Source: CAZCZZ01 sp964503335 (GTDB lineage: Bacteria > Verrucomicrobiota > Kiritimatiellia > CAIVKH01). Taken from it: a stretch of 50,879 nucleotides of DNA. Position numbers and translations under genes: made by a program. Every line of letters starts with the position of its first letter. The stretch's first letter is position 1. Positions 41,392-49,777 of the stretch are shown here, one piece after another. The stretch is from NCBI GenBank assembly GCA_964503335.1, contig CAZCZZ010000027.1:1-50879 (forward strand). Direction: 5' to 3'. The notes below the pieces were generated by a model. It searched no databases. It had not been told where the DNA came from and worked only from the letters and a program-made list of their open reading frames with translations.

Positions 41392-43656
41392 ATGCCTGTT
41401 CGCAAAGACACCGTGTCCCTGATCTGCGATATCGGGGAGTTAGCTGGGCTTTTTGAAAAGAGCACCAGCCTGGGTGACTTCCTCCAGACCGCGGTCAGCA
41501 TCGTCGCCTACCACATGCGCGCCGCCGTTTGCTCCGTCTATCTCTATGACGAGAAGACGCAGCAACTCGTCCTCACCGCGACGCAGGGGTTGAGCCCCGA
41601 CTCCGTGGGCAAGGTAACCCTGAAACTCGGAGAGGGACTCGTGGGCATTGCCCTCAAGGAGCTGCGGCCGATCCGCGAAGGCACCGCGTCGCGCAATCCG
41701 CTGTTCAAGTTCATTCCGGGCATCAACGAAGAGAAGTACCAGGCCTTCCTCGCCGTCCCGATCCTGCGCGGGCTCACGCGCATCGGCGTGCTGGTCGTGC
41801 AGGATCCCGTGCAGGACTACTTCGACGAAAACGACGCCAAGGCCCTGCAGGCGATCGGCGCACAGCTTTCGACCGTCATCGAGAACGCCAAGCTGCTCAT
41901 CAGCATCCACCAGATGCAATCCGAGCCCGTATCGGAATCAGCCAGCGGCGAACAGGACCTGCGTTTCGTTCGCGGAACACCGGCTTCCGGCGGCTTCTGC
42001 ATCGGAAGACCGATGATCCTCGGCGATCTCGACGAATCCTTCCTCACAGAATCCCACGCGCTTTCCAACTGCACGCTGGACGACTTCCGCAAAGCGCTCG
42101 CGCGCACGGAACAGCAGCTCGAGGAACTGCAGCGACAGATGGAAGAACGCCTGGCCGACGTGGCGTCGATGATCTTCAGCGCCCACCTGCTCATCGTGAA
42201 GGACCCGAAGTTCTCCGGCGAGATGGTCAACCTCATCGAGCAGGGCGCCTCGCCGCAGGTCGCGATCGGCAAGGTGCTCAAGCACTACATCGACATCTTC
42301 TCGCAGAGCAAGAATCCGCGCCTGCGCGAGAAGGTGCAGGACGTGAAGGACCTTGGACGCCGACTCTTCCGCAATCTTGCCGGCGGCACCGAGGACAGCG
42401 TGGACTACAAGGGCCGCATCCTGGTGGCAGGTGAGGTTCTCCCGTCCGACATCCTCAAGCTGGCCGCCCAGCGCGTGGAAGGACTTCTGATGGTCAGCGG
42501 CGGCGCTACGTCGCACGTGGCCATCCTGGCCCGGTCCCTGCAATTGCCCATGGTGATCTGCGATGACCGGAGGCTCTTCGACACCCCCGCGGATGCCATG
42601 CTCCTGATCGACGGCGACCAGGGCAACATCTACATCAACCCGAACGAGGATGTCATCGCGAGCTTCCGCGCCCTTGCCGCCTCGCGGGTCGAAGCCCTGG
42701 CCCACGCGGCGAACATGAAGGATGAGACCTTCACGAAGGACGGCTGCCGGGTGAGCGTCCTCGCCAACATCAACATGATCAGCGAGCTGCAGATCGCGCG
42801 AGCGATGAAGGCGGAGGGCGTGGGCCTGTATCGCAGCGAGTTTCCTTTCATCATCCGCAACGACTTCCCGTCGGAAGAAGAGCAGTACCGCGTTTACCGC
42901 AAGTTGCTCGAGATCATGGAAACCCGGCCTGTCGTGTTCCGGACCCTCGATGTCGGCGGCGACAAGATGCTCTCCTACTTCCCGAACGTGAACGAGGCGA
43001 ACCCGTTCCTCGGCCTGCGGGCCATCCGGTTCTCCCTCCGCTACCGCGACATCTTCACGCAGCAGCTCCGCGCCCTGTTGCGCGCGGGCGTGGACGCGCG
43101 CCTGCGCATCATGTTCCCGCTGATCTCGTCCGTGGATGATTTCGTGGAAGCCCGCGAAGTGGTCCACGACTGCATCAAGCGCCTCGGCGAAGAGAAGATT
43201 CCGCATAACGCGAAACCGGAGCTCGGCGTCATGATCGAGCTGCCCTCCGCGGTGGAAGTGGCCGATGAACTTGCCGCGGAAGCCGACTTCCTGTCGATCG
43301 GCAGCAACGACCTCGTGCAGTATGTGCTGGCGGTCGATCGCACGAATGAACACATCTCAGATCTCTACCTGACCCATCATCCCGCCGTGCTCCGCGCGAT
43401 GAACCGCGTGTCCGAGGCGGCGCAGCGACACAAGAAGCCCCTCTCGCTCTGCGGCGAGATGGCGTGCGATCCGAAACTGCTGCCGTTCCTCCTCGGCATC
43501 GGGATCCACCAGCTCAGCGTCGATGTCCGCCAGATGCCCATGTTGCAGAAGACCATCGGGGAGACCTCGATGGCCCACGCGCGCAAGCGCGCCATGGAAC
43601 TGCTCAAGATCGGGCGCGTGAGCGAAATGGAACGCGCCCTCAACATCGTGCCATGA
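41392..43656 (+). CDS. ptsP: PTS-Ntr enzyme I (PEP-protein phosphotransferase with GAF domain)
   Basis: 754 residues. GAF sensor domain about 1-175. The enzyme I part begins with FVRGTPASGGFCIGRP. The phosphorylated His is in VSGGATSHVAILARS (about 375). The PEP-binding barrel (about 430-754) has YRSEFPFI, FRTLDVGGDK, LRAIRFSLRY, GVMIELPSAV, SIGSNDLVQY and the catalytic Cys in LSLCGEMACDP. It autophosphorylates from PEP and passes phosphate to NPr/HPr; in proteobacteria the GAF domain senses glutamine. No HPr or EIIA gene is in the window. The stop overlaps the next start (ATGA). Confidence 0.95.
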   Translation: MPVRKDTVSLICDIGELAGLFEKSTSLGDFLQTAVSIVAYHMRAAVCSVYLYDEKTQQLVLTATQGLSPDSVGKVTLKLGEGLVGIALKELRPIREGTASRNPLFKFIPGINEEKYQAFLAVPILRGLTRIGVLVVQDPVQDYFDENDAKALQAIGAQLSTVIENAKLLISIHQMQSEPVSESASGEQDLRFVRGTPASGGFCIGRPMILGDLDESFLTESHALSNCTLDDFRKALARTEQQLEELQRQMEERLADVASMIFSAHLLIVKDPKFSGEMVNLIEQGASPQVAIGKVLKHYIDIFSQSKNPRLREKVQDVKDLGRRLFRNLAGGTEDSVDYKGRILVAGEVLPSDILKLAAQRVEGLLMVSGGATSHVAILARSLQLPMVICDDRRLFDTPADAMLLIDGDQGNIYINPNEDVIASFRALAASRVEALAHAANMKDETFTKDGCRVSVLANINMISELQIARAMKAEGVGLYRSEFPFIIRNDFPSEEEQYRVYRKLLEIMETRPVVFRTLDVGGDKMLSYFPNVNEANPFLGLRAIRFSLRYRDIFTQQLRALLRAGVDARLRIMFPLISSVDDFVEAREVVHDCIKRLGEEKIPHNAKPELGVMIELPSAVEVADELAAEADFLSIGSNDLVQYVLAVDRTNEHISDLYLTHHPAVLRAMNRVSEAAQRHKKPLSLCGEMACDPKLLPFLLGIGIHQLSVDVRQMPMLQKTIGETSMAHARKRAMELLKIGRVSEMERALNIVP

Positions 43657-44096
43657 CCCCGGGCATCAAGTCCGCGTCCTCCGCCGACCACGCCACGCTG
43701 CTCCAACTCATGCGCGACTATTACGCGTTCGAGTCGCTGCCCTTCGACGCCGCAAGGGCGTCGTCCCGCCTGCAACTCCTGCTCTCCAATCCGTCGCTCG
43801 GGTTTGCATTGCTGGCGGAGATCGGGCGCAACCCCGTCGGCTATGCCGTGGCCGTGTACGGATTCGGATTGGAGCACGGCCGCAATGCGATGATCGACGA
43901 GATCTTCGTCACGGAAGCGGCACGTGGTCATGGCTTGGGTACGGACCTCGTCCATCACATCGAGAAGATCGCGAGACACCAGGGCATCGAATCCCTTCAT
44001 GCCGACGTCGAGCATGCAAACACCGACGCCCGCTCATTCTGGACCACGTTGGGCTTCAAGCAATACGACCGCAACCCGATGATCCGTGTTCTGTAG
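43653..44096 (+). CDS. GNAT-family N-acetyltransferase
   Basis: 147 residues from the ATG at 43653, overlapping the ptsP stop by 4 bp; the frame is open further upstream only as an antisense-like shadow of ptsP. GNAT features: GFALLAEIGRNPVGYAVAVYGF (beta strands 2-4), AMIDEIFVTEAARGHGLGTDLV with the acetyl-CoA loop R-G-H-G-L-G, and the C-terminal ESLHADVEHANTDARSFWTTLGF. The acetyl acceptor is unknown. Likely co-transcribed with sixA, the polyketide synthase and ptsP. Confidence 0.88.
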   Translation: MTPGIKSASSADHATLLQLMRDYYAFESLPFDAARASSRLQLLLSNPSLGFALLAEIGRNPVGYAVAVYGFGLEHGRNAMIDEIFVTEAARGHGLGTDLVHHIEKIARHQGIESLHADVEHANTDARSFWTTLGFKQYDRNPMIRVL

Positions 44097-44142
44097 ACAC
44101 GCCACGCTCCCGGCCTGAGCACGTCGAAGGCGCTGGCGTGTC
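44096..44142. terminator. Stem-loop with CCTGAGC/GTCGAAGG motif between convergent genes
   Basis: GACACGCCA (44096-44104) pairs perfectly with TGGCGTGTC (44134-44142). The loop holds GGCCTGAGCACGTCGAAGGC, the second copy of the CCTGAGC/GTCGAAGG motif. No T tract follows on either strand, so terminator function is tentative. Confidence 0.45.
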
Positions 44143-44152
44143 GACAAGGAAA

Positions 44153-44782
44153 TCATCTCGCGGGCTTGCGCGAGGCCTTGCAGGTCGTGAGCCAGACGTC
44201 ATCGACCCAGACATCGACGTGCGAGGCTGCCTCCAGGTCCTGTCCCATGAGGACGATGGTAACGATCATTGTACGCGCACGCTCGGGCACCCGGTCGGTG
44301 ACCATGATCTTGGTCCAGTGGTTCATGCCGGGCCCCGGGACAAACGGCTCGCTGACAGCCACACGGCCGGGAATCAGCCGCGACCCCGCATCGTCCTGGA
44401 AATATTCAATCCGGAGCTGGGCCACGGCGTTGGTCGACTCGCAATCATCATCCCCGCGAAACCAAGCCGATACTTCGACGCGCGTATAGGGAATGCAGAA
44501 TCGTTTCTGGGTCAGGGCCGCCCAGGCTGTGGCCGGCTTCTCCCCCTCGTTCCGAACTTCCAGCCGGAGCGAGCGAGCGCCTGAGCGGACTGTCCCGGAT
44601 GTCGGCGACGTCTCAAAATCCCCGAACCCCGTCCCTCCATCGCTGCCACCTCCGCGCGGACCAAACCAGTGTCGCGTCCCTCCGTCTTCAAATCCGGGAT
44701 CACCCAGCTCAGCGCGCGCGGGAAACGATGCGAGACCGATAAGCACCGCGCAGGACAGGGAGACGATAGAAGGACGAATCAT
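44153..44782 (-). CDS. Exported protein with a galactose-binding-like beta-sandwich
   Basis: 209 residues from the ATG at 44782, chosen because it starts a signal peptide (MIRPSIVSLSCAVLIGLASF, cleaved near PARA). The mature part begins GDPGFEDGGTRHWF, the 'xPGFExG...W' opening of CBM4/9/22-like and other carbohydrate-binding beta-sandwiches, and ends with VDVWVDDVWL, the usual last strand (VYVDDV). In between, GARSLRLEVRNEG and YTRVEVSAWFRGDD follow the same fold. Likely a secreted or periplasmic binding protein; the ligand is unknown. No catalytic domain. Divergent from the ABC exporter, whose start is about 105 bp away. Confidence 0.68.
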   Translation of the reverse strand: MIRPSIVSLSCAVLIGLASFPARAELGDPGFEDGGTRHWFGPRGGGSDGGTGFGDFETSPTSGTVRSGARSLRLEVRNEGEKPATAWAALTQKRFCIPYTRVEVSAWFRGDDDCESTNAVAQLRIEYFQDDAGSRLIPGRVAVSEPFVPGPGMNHWTKIMVTDRVPERARTMIVTIVLMGQDLEAASHVDVWVDDVWLTTCKASRKPAR

Positions 44783-44888
44783 CAGACTGTAGGATAGCAG
44801 ATTCCCGGCCAGAAGATAATGCAATCCGGACTGCAACCGGAGGCCGGCATTGAGAAAGATGCCGAAATAGGGCACATTCTCGCCCTCC

Positions 44889-46646
44889 ATGACCACGCAC
44901 CGACTTAGCCATTACATCACGTCCTACCGGGGACGGGCGGTCCTCGGCTTCGTGTGCGTGCTCGGCTACATCACGTGCAACATGGTGAGCCCGGTCGTGC
45001 TGGGGCGCTTTATCGACGGGTTGACGGACAAGACCCTCGCCAGCCGCGATATGTGGTTGCTGCTCCTCTTCTTCCTCGGCATCGCCTGCCTCGGGCTCGT
45101 CGTGGCGATCGGCATGCGCCGGCTCCTCCTCGGCCTTTCGACCCGCGTGGAATACGACATCCGCCGCGACATCTTCGCCCACCTCTCGCGCATGGATTAC
45201 GCGTTCTTCCAGCGCGAACGCACCGGCGACCTGATGACGCGCATGTCGTCGGACCTCGGCGCGGTGCGCGAAATGGTGGGGCAGGGACTCCTCCAAGGCT
45301 CGCGCATGCTCGTCGGCTTCCCCTTCGCCTTTGCGATGATGTTCTACACGAACGCGCAGATGACGCTGACGGTCCTGCTGCTGCTCCCCGTCGTGAGCCT
45401 GCTGTTCTTCGTCCTCATTCGCCTGATCCGCAAATACTACGACCTCTCGCAGGACCAGTTCTCCGCGATCACGAACTTCTGCCAGGAAACGTTCTCGGGC
45501 ATCCGCACGATCAAAGGCTTCGCGATGGAGAATCGCCAGCGCGACCGCTTCCGCGGCATGAACGAGGAATACATCCGCCGCAACATGACCCTCACGCGCA
45601 TCGAGGAACCGGTCTGGCCTTTCATGATGTTCCTCTACTGGGTCGGAGCCGTGATTCTCCTGCTCGTCGGCGGACGCCAGATCATCAACGGCACACTGTC
45701 CCTCGGCGCCTACATCCAGGTGCAGCAGTACTTTCTCTTCCTGCAGTGGCCCATCCTCGCGCTCGGCTGGACGATCAATATTTTCCAACGCGGACGCACA
45801 AGCTGGGCGCGCATTCAATCCATCCTCGAAACGCAGCCCGGCATCACCGACCCGGAACCCGCCGCGCGGGTCGACAAGGTCCTCTCCGGAACGCTGGAGT
45901 ATCGCGACGTCTCGCTGCGCATCGCGGATCGCACGCTGCTCGACCAGATCAACCTCGTGGTGCCCGAGGGACAGTGCCTCGGCATTACGGGCCCGACCGG
46001 CAGCGGCAAGACGCTGCTCGTGTCGCTGATGGTGCGCTTGATGGATCCCACTACGGGCACAGTCACCATCGGTGGCACGCCCGTGAAGAGCCTATCCCTC
46101 GAATCGCTCCGCCGCCAGATCGGCATCGCGCCGCAGGAACCGTTCCTCTTCTCCGACACCCTCGCGAACAACATCGCGCTCGGACTCGACCCCGTGAACG
46201 ACGCGCTGGAGAAGCACGAGGGCCGCGTGGTCTGGGCCGCGGATGTGGCGCGGCTTTCCGACGATGTGCTGTCGTTCCCCTCGAAGTTCCAGACGATGCT
46301 CGGCGAGCGCGGCGTCACGCTGTCCGGCGGCCAGCGCCAGCGCACCGCGATCGGACGCGCCATCGCGAAGAAGCCGTGCATCCTCATACTCGACGACGTC
46401 TTCTCCGCCGTGGACACGCAGACCGAGGCTCGCATCCTCCAGGGCCTGCTACCCGTCCTCAAGGGTCGCACAAGCATCCTCATCAGCCACCGCATCTCCA
46501 CGCTCCGCCACGCCGACCGCATCATCGTGATGGATGACGGGAAGATCGTGCAGGACGGAACCCACGAAAGCCTCTGCACCGCGCCCGGCTACTACCACGA
46601 GCTCGACGAAATCCAGCGCCTCGAGGCGAGACTGGAGGAGTCATGA
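44889..46646 (+). CDS. ABC exporter half-transporter, subunit with degenerate Walker B
   Basis: 585 residues. Six-helix membrane domain (about 1-310) and nucleotide-binding domain: Walker A GPTGSGKT (about 368), Q-loop APQEPFLFSDT, signature LSGGQRQR (about 478), Walker B ILILDDVFSAVD and H-loop LISHRIST. The residue after the Walker B Asp is Asp, not the catalytic Glu. In heterodimeric exporters such as TM287/288 and BmrC/D one subunit carries exactly this change and forms the degenerate ATP site. The neighbour has the complementary change. Likely a lipid or drug exporter in the inner membrane. The stop overlaps the next start (ATGA). Confidence 0.92.
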   Translation: MTTHRLSHYITSYRGRAVLGFVCVLGYITCNMVSPVVLGRFIDGLTDKTLASRDMWLLLLFFLGIACLGLVVAIGMRRLLLGLSTRVEYDIRRDIFAHLSRMDYAFFQRERTGDLMTRMSSDLGAVREMVGQGLLQGSRMLVGFPFAFAMMFYTNAQMTLTVLLLLPVVSLLFFVLIRLIRKYYDLSQDQFSAITNFCQETFSGIRTIKGFAMENRQRDRFRGMNEEYIRRNMTLTRIEEPVWPFMMFLYWVGAVILLLVGGRQIINGTLSLGAYIQVQQYFLFLQWPILALGWTINIFQRGRTSWARIQSILETQPGITDPEPAARVDKVLSGTLEYRDVSLRIADRTLLDQINLVVPEGQCLGITGPTGSGKTLLVSLMVRLMDPTTGTVTIGGTPVKSLSLESLRRQIGIAPQEPFLFSDTLANNIALGLDPVNDALEKHEGRVVWAADVARLSDDVLSFPSKFQTMLGERGVTLSGGQRQRTAIGRAIAKKPCILILDDVFSAVDTQTEARILQGLLPVLKGRTSILISHRISTLRHADRIIVMDDGKIVQDGTHESLCTAPGYYHELDEIQRLEARLEES

Positions 46647-48451
46647 GCAAGGAGATCATCGAATCCGATATCCCCGCCGGCCGCCTCTTCGACGGCACGC
46701 TCATCAAGCGCATGCTGCATTATGTGAAGCCGTACACCGGCTTCATGATCCTCGCGCTGGTCGTTGTCGCGCCGCTCGCGATCGTGGCGAACCAGCTGCC
46801 ACTGCTCTTGCGCGATGCCACGGATCACTACCTCGTGCCGCAGGGGCTCGACGCCGACGCGCGCTGGCAGGGACTGATCCACATCGGCGTCCAGTTCCTG
46901 CTGCTCGGCTTCGGCGCGGGCGTCCTCCGCTTCATCCAGGCCTACATGCTCTCATGGCTCGGCCAGCGCATCCTGTTCGACATGCGCGCGGACATCTTCT
47001 CGAAGATCCTGCGTCTTCCGTTCCGCTACTTCGACAAGAACCCGGTCGGACGCCTCCTCACGCGCGTCAGCTCGGATGTCGACGCGATGCAGCGGTTGCT
47101 CACCGACGGACTGATCGGGCTGACGACCGACTTCATCATGCTCATCGGCGTGCTGGGTTACATGTTCTGGGTCAACGCGAAGATGGGCTTCATGATGCTG
47201 CTCCTGCTGCCTCCGCTGGCCGTGATCCTCGTGCTGCTCAACGGCAAGGTGCGCGAGGCGCATCGCTCGGTCCGACAACGCCAGGCCGGCCTGAACTCCT
47301 ATTTGCAGGAAATGATCACCGGCATGCCCACGGTGCAGCTCTTCAACCGCGAGGCGGTGGCGCGTCAGCGGTTCGACCAGCACAACGGACCGCTGCGCGA
47401 CGCGTTCCTGCGCTCGATCAAATGGTTCAGCTACGCCTTCCCCGCGACGGAAATCATGAACGCGATCACGGTCGTGCTGCTGCTTGGCTATGGCGCGAGT
47501 CGTATCCTGTCGGGCGACCCGACCGTCACGATCGGCGACCTCGTGGCGATGCTGGCCTACATTCGCGACTTCTTCCGTCCGCTCGACGACCTGTCCGAAA
47601 AATCCAACGTCCTCCAATCCGCGATGGCCTCGGCCGAACGCGTCTTCGGGCTCATGGATGAACCGGAACTCATCAGCGATCCCGCCCAGCCCGCGAAGCT
47701 CTCGTCGTTCCGCGGCGAAGTGGAATTCGAGGACGTCTGGTTTGCGTACAATGACGAGAACTGGGTGATCCGTGATTTGTCGGTAAAGATTGCGCCCGGG
47801 GAATCCGTCGCCATCGTCGGCGCCACCGGCGCAGGAAAGTCATCCGTCACGAGCCTCATCGCCCGCTTCTACGACATCCAGCGCGGCGCGGTGAAGGTGG
47901 ACGGCATCAACGTGCGCGACTACACGCAGGAGGATCTGCGACGCCGTATCGGCATCGTGCTGCAGGACCCCTTCATCTTCTCGGGCACGATCCGCGACAA
48001 CATCAACCTGCACAATGCCGCCGTCGCGCCGGAACGCATCGAAGAAGCCGCGAAATACGTCAACGCCCACAACTTCATCGAAGCCCGTCCCGGCGGCTAC
48101 GATGGGGAAGTGATGGAGCGCGGCGCCGGACTGTCAACCGGCCAGAAACAACTCCTCGCCCTGGCCCGCGCGATCGCGCAGAACCCCGACATCCTCCTCA
48201 TCCTCGACGAGGCCACGGCTTCGGTAGACACCGAGACGGAATTGCTGATCCAGGACGCGCTGAAGAAGCTGATGAAAGGCCGCACGAGCATCGTCATCGC
48301 GCACCGCCTCTCCACGATCCGCCACGTCGACCGCATCCTCGTCATGCGCCAGGGCCAGATCGTCGAACAAGGCAGCCACGACCAACTGATTCTGCAGGGC
48401 GGGTACTACAAAAAACTCTACGACCTCCTGGCCCATGAACCGAAAAAGTAA
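46643..48451 (+). CDS. ABC exporter half-transporter, subunit with canonical Walker B
   Basis: 602 residues. Six-helix membrane domain, Walker A GATGAGKS (about 393), Q-loop LQDPFIFSGTI, signature LSTGQKQLLALARAI (about 496), Walker B ILLILDEATASVD with catalytic Glu, and H-loop VIAHRLST. The signature motif is LSTGQ instead of LSGGQ. That motif faces the partner's Walker A/B across the dimer, so the degenerate Asp site of the partner is matched by this degenerate signature, as expected for one consensus and one non-consensus ATP site. The TAA stop at 48449-48451 is the first three bases of the repeat that follows. Confidence 0.93.
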   Translation: MSKEIIESDIPAGRLFDGTLIKRMLHYVKPYTGFMILALVVVAPLAIVANQLPLLLRDATDHYLVPQGLDADARWQGLIHIGVQFLLLGFGAGVLRFIQAYMLSWLGQRILFDMRADIFSKILRLPFRYFDKNPVGRLLTRVSSDVDAMQRLLTDGLIGLTTDFIMLIGVLGYMFWVNAKMGFMMLLLLPPLAVILVLLNGKVREAHRSVRQRQAGLNSYLQEMITGMPTVQLFNREAVARQRFDQHNGPLRDAFLRSIKWFSYAFPATEIMNAITVVLLLGYGASRILSGDPTVTIGDLVAMLAYIRDFFRPLDDLSEKSNVLQSAMASAERVFGLMDEPELISDPAQPAKLSSFRGEVEFEDVWFAYNDENWVIRDLSVKIAPGESVAIVGATGAGKSSVTSLIARFYDIQRGAVKVDGINVRDYTQEDLRRRIGIVLQDPFIFSGTIRDNINLHNAAVAPERIEEAAKYVNAHNFIEARPGGYDGEVMERGAGLSTGQKQLLALARAIAQNPDILLILDEATASVDTETELLIQDALKKLMKGRTSIVIAHRLSTIRHVDRILVMRQGQIVEQGSHDQLILQGGYYKKLYDLLAHEPKK

Positions 48452-48546
48452 CCACGAATGAACACGAATAGACACGAATGTTCAGAGAGAAGGAGAGGCG
48501 TTCGCTCGATCTTCAATTCGCGTCCATTCGTGTTCATTCGTGGTTA
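48449..48546. repeat. Decamer-unit hairpin element C
   Basis: A perfect 21-bp inverted repeat at the ends (48449-48469 and 48526-48546), starting TAACCACGAATGAACACGAA. Each arm is built of 10-bp units: CCACGAATGA, ACACGAATAG, ACACGAATGT on the left and the reverse complement of CCACGAATGA, ACACGAATGG, ACGCGAATT on the right. A 46-nt interior contains AGAGAGAAGGAG and CTTCAATTCG, both near-shared with element D (49674-49769). Confidence 0.88.
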
Positions 48547-48560
48547 AAAACTCCTCTCCC

Positions 48561-48587
48561 GCGCCGCGTGAGGTCACGCGGCCTACA
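48561..48587. repeat. CCGCG/CGCGG palindromic repeat, copy 2
   Basis: A perfect 9-bp stem, GCCGCGTGA (48563-48571) and TCACGCGGC (48574-48582), with only GG between, followed by CTACA. Related to 34343-34369. It lies 4 bp from the stop of the exported repeat protein, at its 3' side. Confidence 0.6.
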
Positions 48588-48590
48588 GCG

Positions 48591-49610
48591 CTACTTTGAA
48601 ATGAGCCGGTAGAGGGAGAAGTCGTTGGTCGCGGGGACGGTGGCGTATTTGAAGAGGCCGGTCTGCGAGGCGCCGATGGAGACATCCTTCCACGCGCCCG
48701 TGCTGCTGAGGTCGGCGGTGTTCGTCGCGCGCTGCAGGGTCCAGCCGAGGGGCGGGAAGGGCCAGGACAGGGCGACGTTGGTGGTCGCGGTGGGGTCGAT
48801 CGCGACGGACGGACGAAACACGTTCGTGGTGATCAGGTGCACGACGGGTGAATCGCCGTTCCGGAGGTAGTACGACACATTACGCAGGTCTGTGCCGTCC
48901 TGCAGCGTGCCCGTGATGCGATACTGGTTGCAGGTCACGTTGACGATCACCACCCCGTTGGTCACGAAGTTCGTGGCGAGGTTCTCGCCGTAGAAATACA
49001 CGTGCGCCGCGTTGCCCGCCCGGATGAGCTTCGAGGAATCCAGCGCGCCCCGGATGTGCTGCGTGGAGGTCTGCTCCGCATAGTACTGGAAGGTCTGCCC
49101 GCCGTACTCGATGTCCGTCCGCCCCTTGGTGGACCGGATATACGACGCGACTTCCGTGCGCACCGTCGCGGTCCCGTTGTTCACCTCCAGGCCGTTGAGC
49201 GATCCCGAGTAGATCCCGATCTGGCTCGAGAGGCCGTTGCCGATGACCTCGTTCGGAATGGTCCCGCCATCGAGGGTAAACTGGTAGTTGTTCTGCACGA
49301 ACGACACCGGGCCGAGCGTCCCGCCGTTCATGTTGAAGAAGCTGTAGTTGTAGACGTTCCCATCGATCTGCCCGCCCTCCATCTGGAGCGTGCCCTGATA
49401 GATGTCGACACGGCCCGTGATACGTCCGCCCGCCACCATCGTGACCAAGGGACGGTTGGTAAGCGCCGGGCTGGAGAAATCGCCGATCTGCACGTCGCCG
49501 GACCACGTCGTCGAAATCGTCGTATCGTTCAGGATGACAAACCCGGTGCCTGCCTGCGCACCCCACGCGGAAAGAATGACCGCAGCCAAAGCCGCCGAAA
49601 GCGTCCTCAC
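48591..49610 (-). CDS. Exported autotransporter-like repeat protein with verrucomicrobial-type C-terminus
   Basis: 339 residues from a GTG at 49610, preceded by GGAGGG; the frame is open further upstream but only through a repeat element. Signal peptide MRTLSAALAAVILSAWGAQA (first residue encoded by GTG). Residues about 45-190 are short Gly/Asn turns with alternating hydrophobics (GGRITGRVDIYQGTLQMEGG, NMNGGTLGPVSF, TLDGGTI, IYSGSLNGLEV), the rhythm of a beta-helix. The end (ALSWPFPPLGWTLQRATN...) is a module also found at the C-terminus of the large proteases here (TW.SASNRFYTLSRASDL). Probably cell-surface. The gene is flanked by the related hairpin elements C and D. Confidence 0.7.
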   Translation of the reverse strand: MRTLSAALAAVILSAWGAQAGTGFVILNDTTISTTWSGDVQIGDFSSPALTNRPLVTMVAGGRITGRVDIYQGTLQMEGGQIDGNVYNYSFFNMNGGTLGPVSFVQNNYQFTLDGGTIPNEVIGNGLSSQIGIYSGSLNGLEVNNGTATVRTEVASYIRSTKGRTDIEYGGQTFQYYAEQTSTQHIRGALDSSKLIRAGNAAHVYFYGENLATNFVTNGVVIVNVTCNQYRITGTLQDGTDLRNVSYYLRNGDSPVVHLITTNVFRPSVAIDPTATTNVALSWPFPPLGWTLQRATNTADLSSTGAWKDVSIGASQTGLFKYATVPATNDFSLYRLISK

Positions 49611-49673
49611 ATTCCCGCCCTCCGGGGCCGAAATGTAGCAGAAACCCCAGCAATTGGACAAGAAAGAGTCGGC

Positions 49674-49769
49674 TTTAACCACGATTGAACACGAATAGAC
49701 ACGAATGTCCGGAGAGAGGAGTTTCTGAATCTTCAATTCGTGTACATTCGTGTCAATTCGTGGTTAAAA
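49674..49769. repeat. Decamer-unit hairpin element D
   Basis: Outer arms TTTAACCACGATTGAACACG (49674-) and the reverse complement of TTTTAACCACGAATTGACAC (ending 49769) pair imperfectly. Units are 10 bp: CCACGATTGA, ACACGAATAG, ACACGAATGT on the left; CCACGAATTG, ACACGAATGT, ACACGAATTG reversed on the right. Homologous to element C at 48449-48546. It occupies the divergent spacer between the exported repeat protein and rlmN, ending 8 bp before the rlmN ATG. Confidence 0.85.
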
Positions 49770-49777
49770 CTCTCTTC

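Noticed and set aside
44954..46537. A 527-codon open frame on the plus strand inside the ABC exporter gene
   Set aside because: It is a +1/+2 shadow caused by high GC: Arg/Ala/Pro/His-rich with no family motif, while the overlapping frame is a complete ABC exporter.
49611..49736. N-terminal extension of the exported repeat protein
   Set aside because: It would read through element D; the GTG at 49610 has a ribosome-binding site and begins a good signal peptide.
48449..49769. Composite transposon formed by C and D
   Set aside because: No transposase is present and the elements resemble short hairpins more than IS ends; kept only as a possible cassette in the findings.
49685..49777. N-terminal extension of rlmN
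   Set aside because: The extra residues would be translated from hairpin element D; the ATG at 49778 starts where RlmN homology begins.
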